A stretch of DNA of 64,000 nt from Hydrocarboniclastica marina (GTDB lineage Bacteria; Pseudomonadota; Gammaproteobacteria; Pseudomonadales; Oleiphilaceae): assembly GCF_004851605.1 (NCBI RefSeq), contig NZ_CP031093.1, forward strand, positions 682,001-746,000, in the 5' to 3' direction. A model generated the notes under the pieces. The model had not been told where the DNA came from. It saw only the letters and a program-made list of their open reading frames with translations, and ran no database searches. Positions within the stretch are counted from its first letter, which is position 1. Every line of letters begins with the position of its first letter. Both the position numbers and the translations under genes were made by a program. Positions 28,542-38,569 of the stretch are shown piece by piece.

Positions 28542-29477
28542 GTGAGAGCTGTTTTTCTGGATACCCGAACCATGGGCATGGACATCAGTCTGCAACCGCT
28601 TGCCGAGGCAGTCGACGAGCTGACTTGCTGGGAAATGACCAGCCCGGAGCAGGTGACTGAGCGCTTGCAGGGCAGGGAGATCGCGCTGGTAAACAAGGTC
28701 GTGCTCGACGAGCGCCATTTTAGTGCGGCCCCTGATCTCAAGCTTGTTGCTGTGACGGCAACCGGGCTCAATAACATCGATCTGGAAGCCGCGGCCGCCA
28801 GGGATATTCAGGTTAAAAACGTCTCAGGCTATGCCCGCCCTTCTATAGTGCAGCACACCTTTACTTTACTGTTTGCGCTCGCGAACAACCTGTTGCGCTA
28901 TGATGGGGACGTCAGGCAGGGCCGCTGGGCGCAAAGCGATATGTTCTGCCTCCTGGATCATCCCATGCGGGAACTGGCCGGGAAGACAATCGGTATTGTT
29001 GGCTACGGCGATCTTGGGCAAGGCGTCGCAGCCGCGGCGAAGGCTTTCGGCATGAACGTTCTGGTTGCGGCACGATCCGGTCAGCTAACTCCGGACCGTA
29101 TACCCCTGAAGACGCTGTTGCCTCAGGTCGACGTGTTGTCCGTGAACTGCCTGCTCAGTGAGGAGACCCGTAATCTGATCGATCGTGAGGCCCTGCGTGC
29201 CCTGCCCGAGACTGCGTTTGTCATCAATACGGCCCGGGGCGGCATTGTTGACGAAGCAGCTCTGGCTGAGGCCCTGCGAAACGGCTGGATTGCAGGTGCG
29301 GGGGTCGATGTACTGAGTGAAGAGCCGCCGCGCAATGGTAACCCCCTGCTGGCGGATGACATTCCCAATCTCATCGTGACGCCCCACTGCGCCTGGGGTA
29401 CACGGGAGGCACGCGAGCGAATCGTGGCGCTGACCGCGGAAAACCTGCACAGGTTCACGCAGGATGCTGCCGACTGA
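28542..29477 (+). CDS. D-isomer-specific 2-hydroxyacid dehydrogenase (hydroxypyruvate reductase-like)
   Basis: The product has 311 residues. The NAD-binding Rossmann motif is GIVGYGDLGQGVA, and catalytic residues fall in NTARGGIVDE (Arg), EEPP (Glu) and TPHCAWGT (His). The family covers glycerate/hydroxypyruvate reductases. The early KVVLDERHF and VTATGLNNID segments fit HprA-like members. GTG 28542 has AGGAAG at 28530-28535; a TTG one codon earlier is also possible. It faces prkA across a gap with two palindromes that may control it. The exact substrate is unclear. Confidence 0.88.
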   Translation: MRAVFLDTRTMGMDISLQPLAEAVDELTCWEMTSPEQVTERLQGREIALVNKVVLDERHFSAAPDLKLVAVTATGLNNIDLEAAAARDIQVKNVSGYARPSIVQHTFTLLFALANNLLRYDGDVRQGRWAQSDMFCLLDHPMRELAGKTIGIVGYGDLGQGVAAAAKAFGMNVLVAARSGQLTPDRIPLKTLLPQVDVLSVNCLLSEETRNLIDREALRALPETAFVINTARGGIVDEAALAEALRNGWIAGAGVDVLSEEPPRNGNPLLADDIPNLIVTPHCAWGTREARERIVALTAENLHRFTQDAAD

Positions 29478-29607
29478 AAGGGGTTCTGCAGGGCTGGGGA
29501 TGAATCTTCGTGCCTCGTTCTCCGGGGTACCAACTTTTCGGGCCGGTGTTGAGTACCAGGCGGGTGGCCGATACCCGACGCTGGCCATGGGTTAATCAGG
29601 AAATAAC

Positions 29608-30909
29608 GTGCTGTCATTCGACGTCAACAAGCGCCTCCGGGACGCAGAAAACTGGGTTCTGTCCCCCAAGTACGAGGCACCGCACCGTTCTCGCTGGGTC
29701 TCCGGGTTGCACCGGGCCGCACGGATCGGCTACGCGGTAATCCGGGATGTAGCCAACGGCATCCTGACACTCCATGCCATGAGCCTGGTCTATACCACGC
29801 TTCTCTCGATCGTGCCGTTGCTCGCGCTGAGTTTCTCGGTTCTCAAGGCCATGGACGTCCATGAACGTCTCACCCCGTTCGTCTATCAGTTCTTCGAGCC
29901 ACTGGGCGACCGTGGACCAGAGATCGCGGAGCAGGTTCTGAATTTTGTCGATAATGTGAAGGTGGGCGTGCTGGGTTCAGTCGGCCTCGCGGTGCTGGTG
30001 TACACCGTAGTGTCGCTGGTTCAGAAAATCGAGGTATCTTTCAACATGATCTGGCGCGTGCCAGACATACGCTCGGTGGCCCAGCGTTTCAGCAATTATC
30101 TCAGCGTCATTATGATCGGCCCACTGCTGATGGTCTCGGCCATCGGGGTCTCGGCGACCGTTTTTTCCTCTGACTTTGTGCAGAGCCTGCTGGCGATCGA
30201 GCCGCTTGGCAGCTTGTTCGTCATACTCAGCAAGCTCATGCCTTTTCTGCTGGTCGTGGTGGCCTTCACGTTCGTCTACGTTTTTATTCCGAACACCCAG
30301 GTTAAGCTGGGCAGTGCTTTGCTGGGCGGCGTGATCGCGGGCGTGCTGTGGCAGGGCGGTGGGGTTCTATTCGCGACTTTTGTTGTGGGCACCGCCCGCT
30401 ACGAGGCCATTTACTCAAGCTTTGCCATCGGCATTATCCTGTTGATCTGGCTTTATGTTTCCTGGCTTATCCTGCTGGTAGGGTCGAGTATTGCTTTCTA
30501 CAACCAGCACCCCTCCAGCATCGCCAGGCGACGCGAGCCGCGCAGCTCTCCGGAGCTCGAAGAACGGGTTGCTTTGGGTTTGATGTGCATGGTCGGACGC
30601 GCGTTCGACCGCGGGGAAAGGGCGCCACAGCAGGAATGGCTGGAAGAGCGGCTGCGTATTCCCGGGGAAATCACCCGCAAGGTCAGCGACAAGCTGCTGC
30701 GCCGCGGTATCCTTTCACTTGCCGGGGTCAAAGGCGACCAGCTCGTGCCAGGGCGTTCATTGGACCAGATAACCATCGCCGAAGTTCTGGCGGCGACCCG
30801 CGCCGATGAAGATGGATTGGTGCGCCGCCTGCCCGATTTGAGCGTTCCGGATACCCAGCAGCTCCAGGCAGAACCTTTGCAGAAAACCCTCGCCGAGCTG
30901 GTACGCTAG
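29608..30909 (+). CDS. YihY/BrkB-family inner-membrane protein
   Basis: The product has 433 residues. It has six hydrophobic helices in the first 290 residues (for example SIVPLLALSFSVLKAM, LGSVGLAVLVYTVVSLV, IMIGPLLMVSAIGVS, LMPFLLVVVAFTFVYVFI) and the YihY signatures FATFVVGTARYEAIYSSFA and GIILLIWLYVSWLILLVGSSIAF. A soluble C-terminal tail of about 130 residues resembles a winged-helix-type extension. The function of this family is not settled. The start is GTG 29608 with AGGAAA upstream. It converges on glpK. Confidence 0.9.
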   Translation: MLSFDVNKRLRDAENWVLSPKYEAPHRSRWVSGLHRAARIGYAVIRDVANGILTLHAMSLVYTTLLSIVPLLALSFSVLKAMDVHERLTPFVYQFFEPLGDRGPEIAEQVLNFVDNVKVGVLGSVGLAVLVYTVVSLVQKIEVSFNMIWRVPDIRSVAQRFSNYLSVIMIGPLLMVSAIGVSATVFSSDFVQSLLAIEPLGSLFVILSKLMPFLLVVVAFTFVYVFIPNTQVKLGSALLGGVIAGVLWQGGGVLFATFVVGTARYEAIYSSFAIGIILLIWLYVSWLILLVGSSIAFYNQHPSSIARRREPRSSPELEERVALGLMCMVGRAFDRGERAPQQEWLEERLRIPGEITRKVSDKLLRRGILSLAGVKGDQLVPGRSLDQITIAEVLAATRADEDGLVRRLPDLSVPDTQQLQAEPLQKTLAELVR

Positions 30910-30931
30910 CGGCGCAGCAGCGGGCGGGACA

Positions 30932-32437
30932 CTAGTTGCTGGCGCTCTTGCTGCACCCAAGGCTCTGGACCCCGCGAATGGCGTTTTGCCAACCGGCATA
31001 GAAACCGTCCCTGCGTGTCTTGCTCATCTCAGGCTCAAACCGCCGGTCGCTTTGCCAGAGTTCTTCCAGAGCTTCGAGGGATGCGAAGATGCCAGCTTGC
31101 AAACCTGCGAGGTAGGCGGCCCCCAACGCTGTTGTCTCAATGATTTCCGGGCGGTCCACAGTGCCGCCCAGAATGTCCGCCAGGAACTGCAGCACCCAGT
31201 TGTTTACCACCATTCCCCCATCTACCCGCAAGCTGGTAGGCCGGACACCGTCGCGCTCCATAGCTTTTTGCAGGTCTTTGGTCTGAAAACAGACAGACTG
31301 TAGCCCTGCAGTCACAATCTCCTTGATTCCGGTGTCCCGGGTGAGCCCAAAAATCGCCCCTCGGGCACTGGCATCCCAGTAAGGTGCACCCAGGCCAGTG
31401 AATGCAGGCACCATGTAGACCCCATGGTCGAGGGGTGTCTGCGCGGCCAGGCTTTCGGTTTCGCCAGCCTTTGCGATCAGGTGCAGCCCATCCCGCAGCC
31501 ACTGGATCGTTGCGCCAGCGACAAAGATACTGCCTTCGAGGGCATAGGTCGTCTTGCCTTTGAGTCGATAGGCCACGGTGGAGAGCAGCCGATTATGGGA
31601 ACGCAGCACCTGGTCACCGGTGTTGAGTACGAGAAAACAACCGGTGCCATAGGTGCTCTTGGCCATGCCGGGGCGGAAGCAGGTCTGACCAAACAGCGCG
31701 GCCTGCTGGTCGCCGGCGATGCCGAGCACGGGGATAGCGGCACCTAGCAGTTCGGGGAGGGTATGGCCAAAGTCCGCCGCCGAGTCGCATACCTCCGGCA
31801 GCATCGCTTCAGGGATATTGAAAAGCGCCAGCAGCTGCGGATCCCAGGCTTGATTGTGAATATTAAAGAGCAGAGTACGGGAAGCGTTGGTGGCGTCGGT
31901 GCGATGGACCTTGCCACCGGTCAGCCTCCACAACAGGAAACTATCGACGGTGCCGAATCGTAATTCACCGCGCTCGGCCCGGGCCTGGGCGCCAGGCACA
32001 TGGTTGAGGATCCATCGAAGTTTGGTGGCAGAAAAATACGGGTCGATCAGCAGCCCAGTACGCTGGTTGATGTCAGGCTCATGGCCCTGTTCGCGTAACT
32101 CAATGCAGAGTGTCTCCGTGCGCCTGTCCTGCCAGACTATGGCCGGGTAGATCGGCTCGCCGCTGGTGGCGTCCCAGACCAGGGTGGTCTCGCGCTGGTT
32201 GGTGATGCCGATCGCTGCAACGTCGCCCGGGGCGGTGCCAGTATCAGCCAACACTTGACGGGCGGTGCGCAAGACGGTTTGCCATAGATCTTCGGGGGCA
32301 TGCTCAACCCAGCCATCGTCAGGGAAGTGCTGGGGAAATTCTTCCTGGGCTGCCCCGACGACCTGGCCAGAGGATGAGAACAGCATTGCGCGGGAACTGG
32401 TGGTGCCCTGATCTATCGCAAGGATGAGCTTCGACAT
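30932..32437 (-). CDS. glpK: Glycerol kinase
   Basis: The product has 501 residues, the family length. It opens [18 protein letters not shown], the ATP-binding phosphate-1 motif of FGGY kinases, and has [23 protein letters not shown] and [14 protein letters not shown], all GlpK hallmarks. It phosphorylates glycerol to sn-glycerol-3-phosphate in the cytosol. No glpF or glpD lies beside it. The ATG is preceded by AGGGACCGG. The leader upstream consists of four tandem 21-22-bp copies, which may affect control. Confidence 0.96.
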   Translation of the reverse strand: MSKLILAIDQGTTSSRAMLFSSSGQVVGAAQEEFPQHFPDDGWVEHAPEDLWQTVLRTARQVLADTGTAPGDVAAIGITNQRETTLVWDATSGEPIYPAIVWQDRRTETLCIELREQGHEPDINQRTGLLIDPYFSATKLRWILNHVPGAQARAERGELRFGTVDSFLLWRLTGGKVHRTDATNASRTLLFNIHNQAWDPQLLALFNIPEAMLPEVCDSAADFGHTLPELLGAAIPVLGIAGDQQAALFGQTCFRPGMAKSTYGTGCFLVLNTGDQVLRSHNRLLSTVAYRLKGKTTYALEGSIFVAGATIQWLRDGLHLIAKAGETESLAAQTPLDHGVYMVPAFTGLGAPYWDASARGAIFGLTRDTGIKEIVTAGLQSVCFQTKDLQKAMERDGVRPTSLRVDGGMVVNNWVLQFLADILGGTVDRPEIIETTALGAAYLAGLQAGIFASLEALEELWQSDRRFEPEMSKTRRDGFYAGWQNAIRGVQSLGCSKSASN

Positions 32438-32449
32438 GATTCCGGTCCC

Positions 32450-32536
32450 TGTTGTTAGGTTAGGGATTAGTTGTTGTTAGGTTAGGGTTAGTTGTTGTCA
32501 GCTTCGGGAATAGCTGTTGTTAGGTTAGAGATTGAG
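32450..32536. repeat. Four 21-22-bp tandem repeats in the glpK leader
   Basis: Copies begin at 32450, 32472, 32493 and 32515 and follow TGTTGTTAGGTTAGGGATTAG with drift; the third is the most divergent. The TTAGGG core looks telomere-like but only by chance. They lie 13 bases ahead of the glpK start and so within or across its promoter/leader. Confidence 0.85.
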
Positions 32537-32622
32537 GTGAGCGATTCAGGTTATGAACAAGGTTGCGAGGCCTTCGAACGAGATTCTACCCGGCCTGTCC
32601 GGTGCATATGCTCCGGCACATG

Positions 32623-33855
32623 TCAGTTCCAGAACTGCTCGCCGAAAACCAGTACCAGTTGAGCCAGGCCGGCGAGATACCCCATTGCAGCGCCGATCAG
32701 GATCAGTTTGTTCTCATCTTCCTGAAAACACGGCCTTAGCAGATCCTGGAACTCGGGTGACGGCAACTTTTCCATCCGCTCGCGCATGACTTTCTCTATT
32801 GCCCGGGCCCGACCCTGCTCGAACGCCGGGTCATCGAAAATTTCCCGCGCAAGGTCGATCGCCAACTCCCCCAGTTGAGTCTTGATATCAGCAAATCCGC
32901 GCGCGCCAAGCGCAACCTGCGTGAAGGGTTTGGGAAACAGCGTGGTTTCATCGACCAAAGGCTTGATGTGCTTACGGATAAGGCTGCGCGCCCAATCGCC
33001 GTTTTCACCGTCCAGCATGGCGCGGACGATGTTGCCGACGGTAAGAACTTCATGGGTGACAATGTGACAGAACGCGGCAGCAACCTCGGGTTGCCGTTTC
33101 AGGAAAAGCCCCTGGATGATGAAAGGCCCGACTTTGATCGGTTTCAAAGGGCGGAAAATGATGTTCAGCGCCAGCCAATTTGTACCCCAGCCTACCATCA
33201 GACCGAAGAGCGGAAGGATCCACCAGGGCTGAAAAAAGTACCAGGCCGCCATCTGGATCAGACCGAAACCGAAGCCGAAGTACAGGCCGGATTTAATGAT
33301 GAAGCGAAATTCGCGGTCGCCGCATTCCTCGAATACCCGGTTTAACAGTGCCTTGTCCTTCCCAAGCTGATCAATTACCAGCTCCTGCAGGTCCAGCAGC
33401 TCGTCGATGTTGGCGCTGATGTCAGCCACCATGGCATTGACGCGCGCAGGCAGAGAATCGCGTACGCGCTGGACGATCATCGCCCGCGCCATGGCTGGCA
33501 TGTTCTCCCAGAGGGTGGGATGTTCGATAAGCATCACTTCATCGACATACTCTTCAAGCCGCGGGTCGAGGGCCTCGACCAGATACTCAGCGAGCAGGCG
33601 CGGGTTAATCTCCTGGAATATCTCCTCAACGGTACCGAGGCGGGACAGCGTCGCGTCCACGCTGATGGTGGCCATTTTTCGCGCCTTCGATGGAATGATC
33701 CCCTGCCAGCCTAACCATGGACGTTTGCCGATAAACTCGATCGGGTAGAACGTCATCTTGATGGCCAGCCAGTTGGTGACAAGACCTATCAGTGCCGCCA
33801 CGACTGGAATACTTAAATACTGCCAGAGCCGAGGGTCGCTAAGGATTTCCCACAT
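32623..33855 (-). CDS. DUF445-family membrane protein
   Basis: The product has 410 residues. The N-terminal helix with VAALIGLVTNWLAIKMTFYPIEFIG and the middle WGTNWLALNIIFRPLKPIKVG are the twin TNWLA..M/I.F.P signature of DUF445/YheB-type proteins. Membrane segments lie near 15-33, 192-232 and 385-405, with a long helical part between the first two. The function is unknown. It has its own gene unit, downstream of the RND pump on the same strand, with a 135-base gap. Confidence in family is high, none in role. Confidence 0.87.
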   Translation of the reverse strand: MWEILSDPRLWQYLSIPVVAALIGLVTNWLAIKMTFYPIEFIGKRPWLGWQGIIPSKARKMATISVDATLSRLGTVEEIFQEINPRLLAEYLVEALDPRLEEYVDEVMLIEHPTLWENMPAMARAMIVQRVRDSLPARVNAMVADISANIDELLDLQELVIDQLGKDKALLNRVFEECGDREFRFIIKSGLYFGFGFGLIQMAAWYFFQPWWILPLFGLMVGWGTNWLALNIIFRPLKPIKVGPFIIQGLFLKRQPEVAAAFCHIVTHEVLTVGNIVRAMLDGENGDWARSLIRKHIKPLVDETTLFPKPFTQVALGARGFADIKTQLGELAIDLAREIFDDPAFEQGRARAIEKVMRERMEKLPSPEFQDLLRPCFQEDENKLILIGAAMGYLAGLAQLVLVFGEQFWN

Positions 33856-33990
33856 TCACGCGCCTGCCTGTTTTGTTGTGGCTGTCGGGTATGCTTTTCC
33901 GCTGCTGTGTTGGTGCTGGCTTGCTTGAGTCTGTTACTCAACCCCTCCGTTGAAGTCGGGCTCGCCAATGGCCTGCTGAGCTTACGGGGT

Positions 33991-36900
33991 TTATGGTTGA
34001 GGCCGGCTTCGTGCTTGTATCTGGAGATTCCACCAGCGGGTGGCATCCTCAATCAAGGATAACAGCACAGGGATCACGAGCAGAATCAGCACTGTTCCTA
34101 CCGCAAGCCCAAAGGAAATACTGGCCGCCATGGGAATCAGGAACTGAGCCTGGACCGAAGTTTCAAAAAGTAGCGGTGTCAGGCCGCCGATCGTGGTCAG
34201 CGAGGTCAGCAAGACCGCACGTAACCGTTGACAGGCGGTTTCCAGCAGCGCTTCGTCGATACCAGCACCGCGCTCGCGCAAGACCTTGTAGTGGGTAACA
34301 AGGATAATCGAATCGTTTATCACGATGCCTGAGAGCCCAAACATACCGAACAGCGACAGCACAGTCAGGTCTATGCCCAGCAGGGCATGGCCGCTGATAG
34401 CGCCGATCAGGCCAAAGGGGATCGCGAGCATCACCGCCAGCGGCCAGGTATACGAGCCGAAAACCCAGGCTAAAATGATGTAGATGAGGGCCAGCCCCAT
34501 TAGCGCGCCGGTCTTCATGTCTCCCAAGGTCTGATCCTGGTCCTCGGCGCGGCCCTTGAAGTCCGTCGTAACGCCATACTGCCCTGAAATGTCGGGCAGG
34601 ACGCTGCGTCGAAGTTCATCAATAATGGTATTGGCGTTGGTTATCTCAGTGTTGACGTCCGCCGTAACACGCACGCCCATGCGGCCGTCACTGTGGCGCA
34701 GCACGGCCAGACCACGGCGTGACTCCAGCTCAACCAGGTTAGCCAATGGCGCGACAGCGCCAGTTGGGGTAATCAGCGGCAAAGACTCCAGCACGCGCTG
34801 GGCGTCGCGTTCCGCCTGTGGCAGCAGGATCCGGACCTCGATTTCATCGTACGCGTCATAGAAGACCTGCAGCAGTTGGCCATCCAAAGCCGCGCGCATC
34901 TGTCGGCCGACATCCTCGACACTCATGCCGAGGCTCTGGGCCATCGGCGTGAGTTTGAAGACGAACTGCTGCCGACCCCAGGGCAGGTCGTCGAGGATAT
35001 CGGTAACACCAGTAAACTCCGCAAGCGCGGCCTTGACGTCCTCAGCCGCTCGTTTGAGCACCTCCGGCTCGGCGCCTGTGATAAGTATATCGATCGGCCG
35101 GCCCGGCGGCCCGCCGTCGGGCTCGGTGATGGATAGTTGCTCCACGCCCGCCGGCAGGCGCAGGGCATCGCGCCAGGCTTCGGCGACGTCCTTGTTGCTG
35201 GCGTTGCGGTCGTCCGGTGCCACCAGCTCGACCGCAACCATGGCATACTGTTGACCACGCTCGATGCTCTGGCCGCCATTGAATGATCCCTGGTTCAGCC
35301 GCAGCAACGCGACTTTGATGAGGTCCTGGCCGTCCCCGAGTTCGCGCTCGAGCTCCCACAGTGTGTCCTCCATGCGTTGGCCAAATTCGGCCACACGGGA
35401 CGGCGGAGTGCCGGCTGCGAAGCGTACGCTTGCGACCATGTTGGAGCCTTCCGGCGACGGAAAAAAGGTGAACTGGCTGACCCCTGAAACGACCAGCGCG
35501 ATACTCAGGGCCAGCGCGCATACTGTTGCCACGACCGTTGTTCCGCGGTGGGCCAGCGTCCATGCTGCCAACGGTCGAAAGACTTGGTCCCGGAAGCGAT
35601 TGAACCCGTTGTCGAGTTTAAGCCGTACGGCGCTGGGCGGTTTATGGTGGTGCCGGTGAAAGCTTCCCCGCAGGTGGCCCGGCAGAATCAGGAAGGCCTC
35701 GACCAGAGAGGCAATGATGACGCAGATGACGACAAAGGGAATGTCGCGCAGAATCTCGCCAATGATTCCGCTGATCAGTAACAGGGGCAGGAAAGCGGCA
35801 ATGGTTGTCATGGACGAGGCCATCACCGGCACCAGCATACGCCGTGCCCCCCCTTCGGCGGCCTCGAGCGAGTGCTCGCCCTGTTCGTAATGCGTCATCG
35901 CATCCTCGGCGACGACGATGGCGTCGTCGACGATGATGCCCAACGCCATGATCAGCGCGAACAGGCTGATCATGTTAATCGAGCCACCGGCCAGCCATAG
36001 CACTGCCAGAGACCCCATCAGCGCGACCGGAATCCCGGCTGTCACCCAGAACGCAACCCGGCCATTGAGAAAAATGAAAAGAATGGCGATGACCAGCACC
36101 AGCCCGGACGCGCCATTCTTGATCAGCAGGTCAATACGATCCTCGATGAGCTCGTACTGTTCGTTGAATGGCACTAACTGCAAGCCTTCAGCCAAGGTTG
36201 GCCGGGTTTCCAGCAGCCAGTCGTTCATGATATCTGCTGCGTCGAGCGCATCCGAATTTTCGGTACGCTGCAACTGCATCAAAACCGCGGGCTGACCCTG
36301 ATAAAAAATCTCTGCTGCATCTTCGCGGTTTCGCGGCGTTACCGTGGCAATGTCGTCCAGGCGCAGACGCCGGCCGTCGCCGGTCGTCAGCAACTGCAAC
36401 TCGGCGAATTCCCGGGCTGAGCGCTTGCGCTCAAGGCCCCGGATTTCGCGCGCGGAGTCTTCCTCGCCTACGGTACCGGCTGCAATATCCTGGCTCTGTT
36501 CCTGAATGAGCTGGCCGAGTTGGGGCAGCGACCGACCCAGAGCCGCTATTTGGCTTGAGGGCACCTCAATGGCGATCTCCCGCTCGGGTAGCCCTATGAA
36601 GTTGACTTTGGCAATGCCCCGGTCGAGAAGTTCGGCCTCGAAACGGTGGGCCAGGGGGCGCAGATTCTCCAACCGCTGAGCCCCTGTGAGGATCAGCGTG
36701 GCGATATCTTCGTTGCGGATAAACTTGCTGACTTCGGGGCGCTCGGCATCGGGGGGCAGATTACGCACCAGGGAGACGGACTCGTTGACCTGATCCAGGG
36801 CAATGCCCATATCGGTGTTCTGCTCGTACTCGATCACAATGGAGCTGATGCCCTGGCTCGAGGTCGAGCGCATTTCCTTGACGTGGTCGAGGCTGCGGAA

Positions 36901-37125
36901 CTCCTGCTCCAGTGGGATCGTGATCGAACGCTCAACATCTTCGGCACTGGCGCCGGGCCAGACGACTCGCACGGTGACGAAATCGGTCGCGAATGTGGGA
37001 AAAAACTGGCGATTAAGCTCGGCCAGAGCCACAAAACCGCCCAACAGCAACATGACCATCAGCAGGTTGGCGCCCACCTTGTGGCGGGCAAAGCGCCCCA
37101 GCAAGTCATTGCGTTCAGCGGTCAT
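33991..37125 (-). CDS. RND-family efflux permease (AcrB/MMPL-type)
   Basis: The product has 1044 residues, the usual RND length. TM1 begins GANLLMVMLLLGG, and the TM4 proton-relay pair appears in GIIVDDAIVVAEDAM near 395-410. Two large periplasmic loops and twelve helices are arranged as two repeats, with the second relay region near GIVINDSIILVTH. It exports drugs, dyes or lipids by proton antiport. It overlaps the adaptor gene by four bases. The substrate class cannot be read. TolC from 14787 may complete the pump, as no outer-membrane channel lies here. Confidence 0.93.
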   Translation of the reverse strand: MTAERNDLLGRFARHKVGANLLMVMLLLGGFVALAELNRQFFPTFATDFVTVRVVWPGASAEDVERSITIPLEQEFRSLDHVKEMRSTSSQGISSIVIEYEQNTDMGIALDQVNESVSLVRNLPPDAERPEVSKFIRNEDIATLILTGAQRLENLRPLAHRFEAELLDRGIAKVNFIGLPEREIAIEVPSSQIAALGRSLPQLGQLIQEQSQDIAAGTVGEEDSAREIRGLERKRSAREFAELQLLTTGDGRRLRLDDIATVTPRNREDAAEIFYQGQPAVLMQLQRTENSDALDAADIMNDWLLETRPTLAEGLQLVPFNEQYELIEDRIDLLIKNGASGLVLVIAILFIFLNGRVAFWVTAGIPVALMGSLAVLWLAGGSINMISLFALIMALGIIVDDAIVVAEDAMTHYEQGEHSLEAAEGGARRMLVPVMASSMTTIAAFLPLLLISGIIGEILRDIPFVVICVIIASLVEAFLILPGHLRGSFHRHHHKPPSAVRLKLDNGFNRFRDQVFRPLAAWTLAHRGTTVVATVCALALSIALVVSGVSQFTFFPSPEGSNMVASVRFAAGTPPSRVAEFGQRMEDTLWELERELGDGQDLIKVALLRLNQGSFNGGQSIERGQQYAMVAVELVAPDDRNASNKDVAEAWRDALRLPAGVEQLSITEPDGGPPGRPIDILITGAEPEVLKRAAEDVKAALAEFTGVTDILDDLPWGRQQFVFKLTPMAQSLGMSVEDVGRQMRAALDGQLLQVFYDAYDEIEVRILLPQAERDAQRVLESLPLITPTGAVAPLANLVELESRRGLAVLRHSDGRMGVRVTADVNTEITNANTIIDELRRSVLPDISGQYGVTTDFKGRAEDQDQTLGDMKTGALMGLALIYIILAWVFGSYTWPLAVMLAIPFGLIGAISGHALLGIDLTVLSLFGMFGLSGIVINDSIILVTHYKVLRERGAGIDEALLETACQRLRAVLLTSLTTIGGLTPLLFETSVQAQFLIPMAASISFGLAVGTVLILLVIPVLLSLIEDATRWWNLQIQARSRPQP

Positions 37126-38486
37126 GGCAATGACTTCCGCGTGTCGCTGAGGGCGTTGTCTTTTTCTTCAGATGAGCTTGTGGCGTCGTCCTGCGCGTCA
37201 ACATCGGTCTGGCGCAACTCGACCTTGAGTCCTTCAACTGCGTTGGGAATCTGCGTGGTCACGACCTGGTCCCCGGTGCCTAGAGCATCAGATCGCACCA
37301 GCAGCTGCTGACCGGTTGTGGCGTAGCGGTCGCCCAGGATCTCCACCTGCACGCTGGCGAGGCGCCCGTCCACGACTTTAAACATCTGACGGGTGCCGTA
37401 GAGTGCCGCAACAGGCACGGCAATAACATCTTCTGCAACGGGTAGTTCGAGAATGATATCGAGGGTCTGTCCCAGTACCAGGCTCGTATCCGGCGTAGTC
37501 TGTGTGGGTCGAAAGAGCGCATCGACCCCACCGGCGCCCGGGTTTACCTGTCCCGAAAGGCGCGCCAGCGCAAACAGGTGCCGCTCATTGCCGATAGTGC
37601 TGAAAGCCTGCAACTGCCCGGAATCAGCCAGCGCGCTCCGGATTATCCCGAGCCAGCGCTGTGGCACCTGTGCACGTACTTGCAGTGCACTGCCTGGATA
37701 GACCGTAACCAACGGATCGCCTGGGCGCACCCGCTCACCGGGACTGACCTGCACTGCCGTAACGACAGCGTCAAAAGGGGCCTCGACGCTGGCCCGGTCC
37801 AGGTCGAGCCGAGCCTGGTCCCGCAGTGCCTCGGCACGGGCCCGCTGAGATTCAAGCGCCTCAAGGCGAGCTTCCTTGTTGGCTATCACCAGGCGTTGGC
37901 TAATCAGATTCAGCTCCGCTCTGGCCAGGCTGGCACGGGCGTCGTCAAGCCGGGCTTCAGATGTGAGGTTGGAATCACGCAGGCGTTGCTCGCGCTCTAC
38001 TGTGCGCTGGGCGGCCCCGACCAGTGCTTCCTGTTGGGCCAGGGTTTCCCGGTCAAACCGGGCACGGTTCTGCTCCTGCAGGCGCTGAGCCTCCAGATTT
38101 GAGAGTTCAGCCTGGGCCTGACGTAAACGGAGCTCGGCATCCTGTGGATCGAGCCCTACGAGCAAATCGCCTGCGGGAATTCGCGCGCCTTCCAGCGCCG
38201 GAACACTGAGCACCTCCGCATTGATGCTGGCGGTCAGCGTCGAAACCCGCGGCGACTCTACCTGACCCAACAGACGCAACTGGGGGTTAATATCCTGCAG
38301 CACTACCTGCCGGACCTGCACGGGGAATGACTGCTCCTCAGCGGGAACCCGTGGCGCTTGTGGACGTAGCAGCATCAGTGCGGCAATGATCAGTACCGTC
38401 ACTGCCAGAATCAAGATGGCCGGGCTTCTAATGAGATGTTTGGCGGCGGTGGTCAGCGCTGAGCGCGCAGAAGAGTTAACAGCCAT
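37122..38486 (-). CDS. RND periplasmic adaptor (membrane-fusion protein)
   Basis: The product has 454 residues. An N-terminal membrane helix (SPAILILAVTVLIIAALMLL, about 24-43) is followed by a lipoyl-like half-motif, a coiled-coil hairpin with many Gln/Arg/Glu (about 110-225), the second lipoyl half in VEAPFDAVVTAVQVSPGERV and a beta-barrel domain. It bridges the inner-membrane pump and the outer-membrane channel. The stop overlaps the permease start by four bases. The C-terminal tail is long, charged and Asp/Ser-rich. No local repressor gene is evident. Confidence 0.9.
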   Translation of the reverse strand: MAVNSSARSALTTAAKHLIRSPAILILAVTVLIIAALMLLRPQAPRVPAEEQSFPVQVRQVVLQDINPQLRLLGQVESPRVSTLTASINAEVLSVPALEGARIPAGDLLVGLDPQDAELRLRQAQAELSNLEAQRLQEQNRARFDRETLAQQEALVGAAQRTVEREQRLRDSNLTSEARLDDARASLARAELNLISQRLVIANKEARLEALESQRARAEALRDQARLDLDRASVEAPFDAVVTAVQVSPGERVRPGDPLVTVYPGSALQVRAQVPQRWLGIIRSALADSGQLQAFSTIGNERHLFALARLSGQVNPGAGGVDALFRPTQTTPDTSLVLGQTLDIILELPVAEDVIAVPVAALYGTRQMFKVVDGRLASVQVEILGDRYATTGQQLLVRSDALGTGDQVVTTQIPNAVEGLKVELRQTDVDAQDDATSSSEEKDNALSDTRKSLP

Positions 38487-38569
38487 GGGGCGACCGGATC
38501 CGGAAATAGATGAGTTTCGCCCTGTATCAAATCTGAAATCGGCCTTGAATACCAGAGCTGTGCATCATG

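Noticed and set aside
32450-32536. Telomere-like TTAGGG repeats
   Set aside because: Four drifting copies inside a circular-type bacterial gene order, with genes on both sides; chance similarity.
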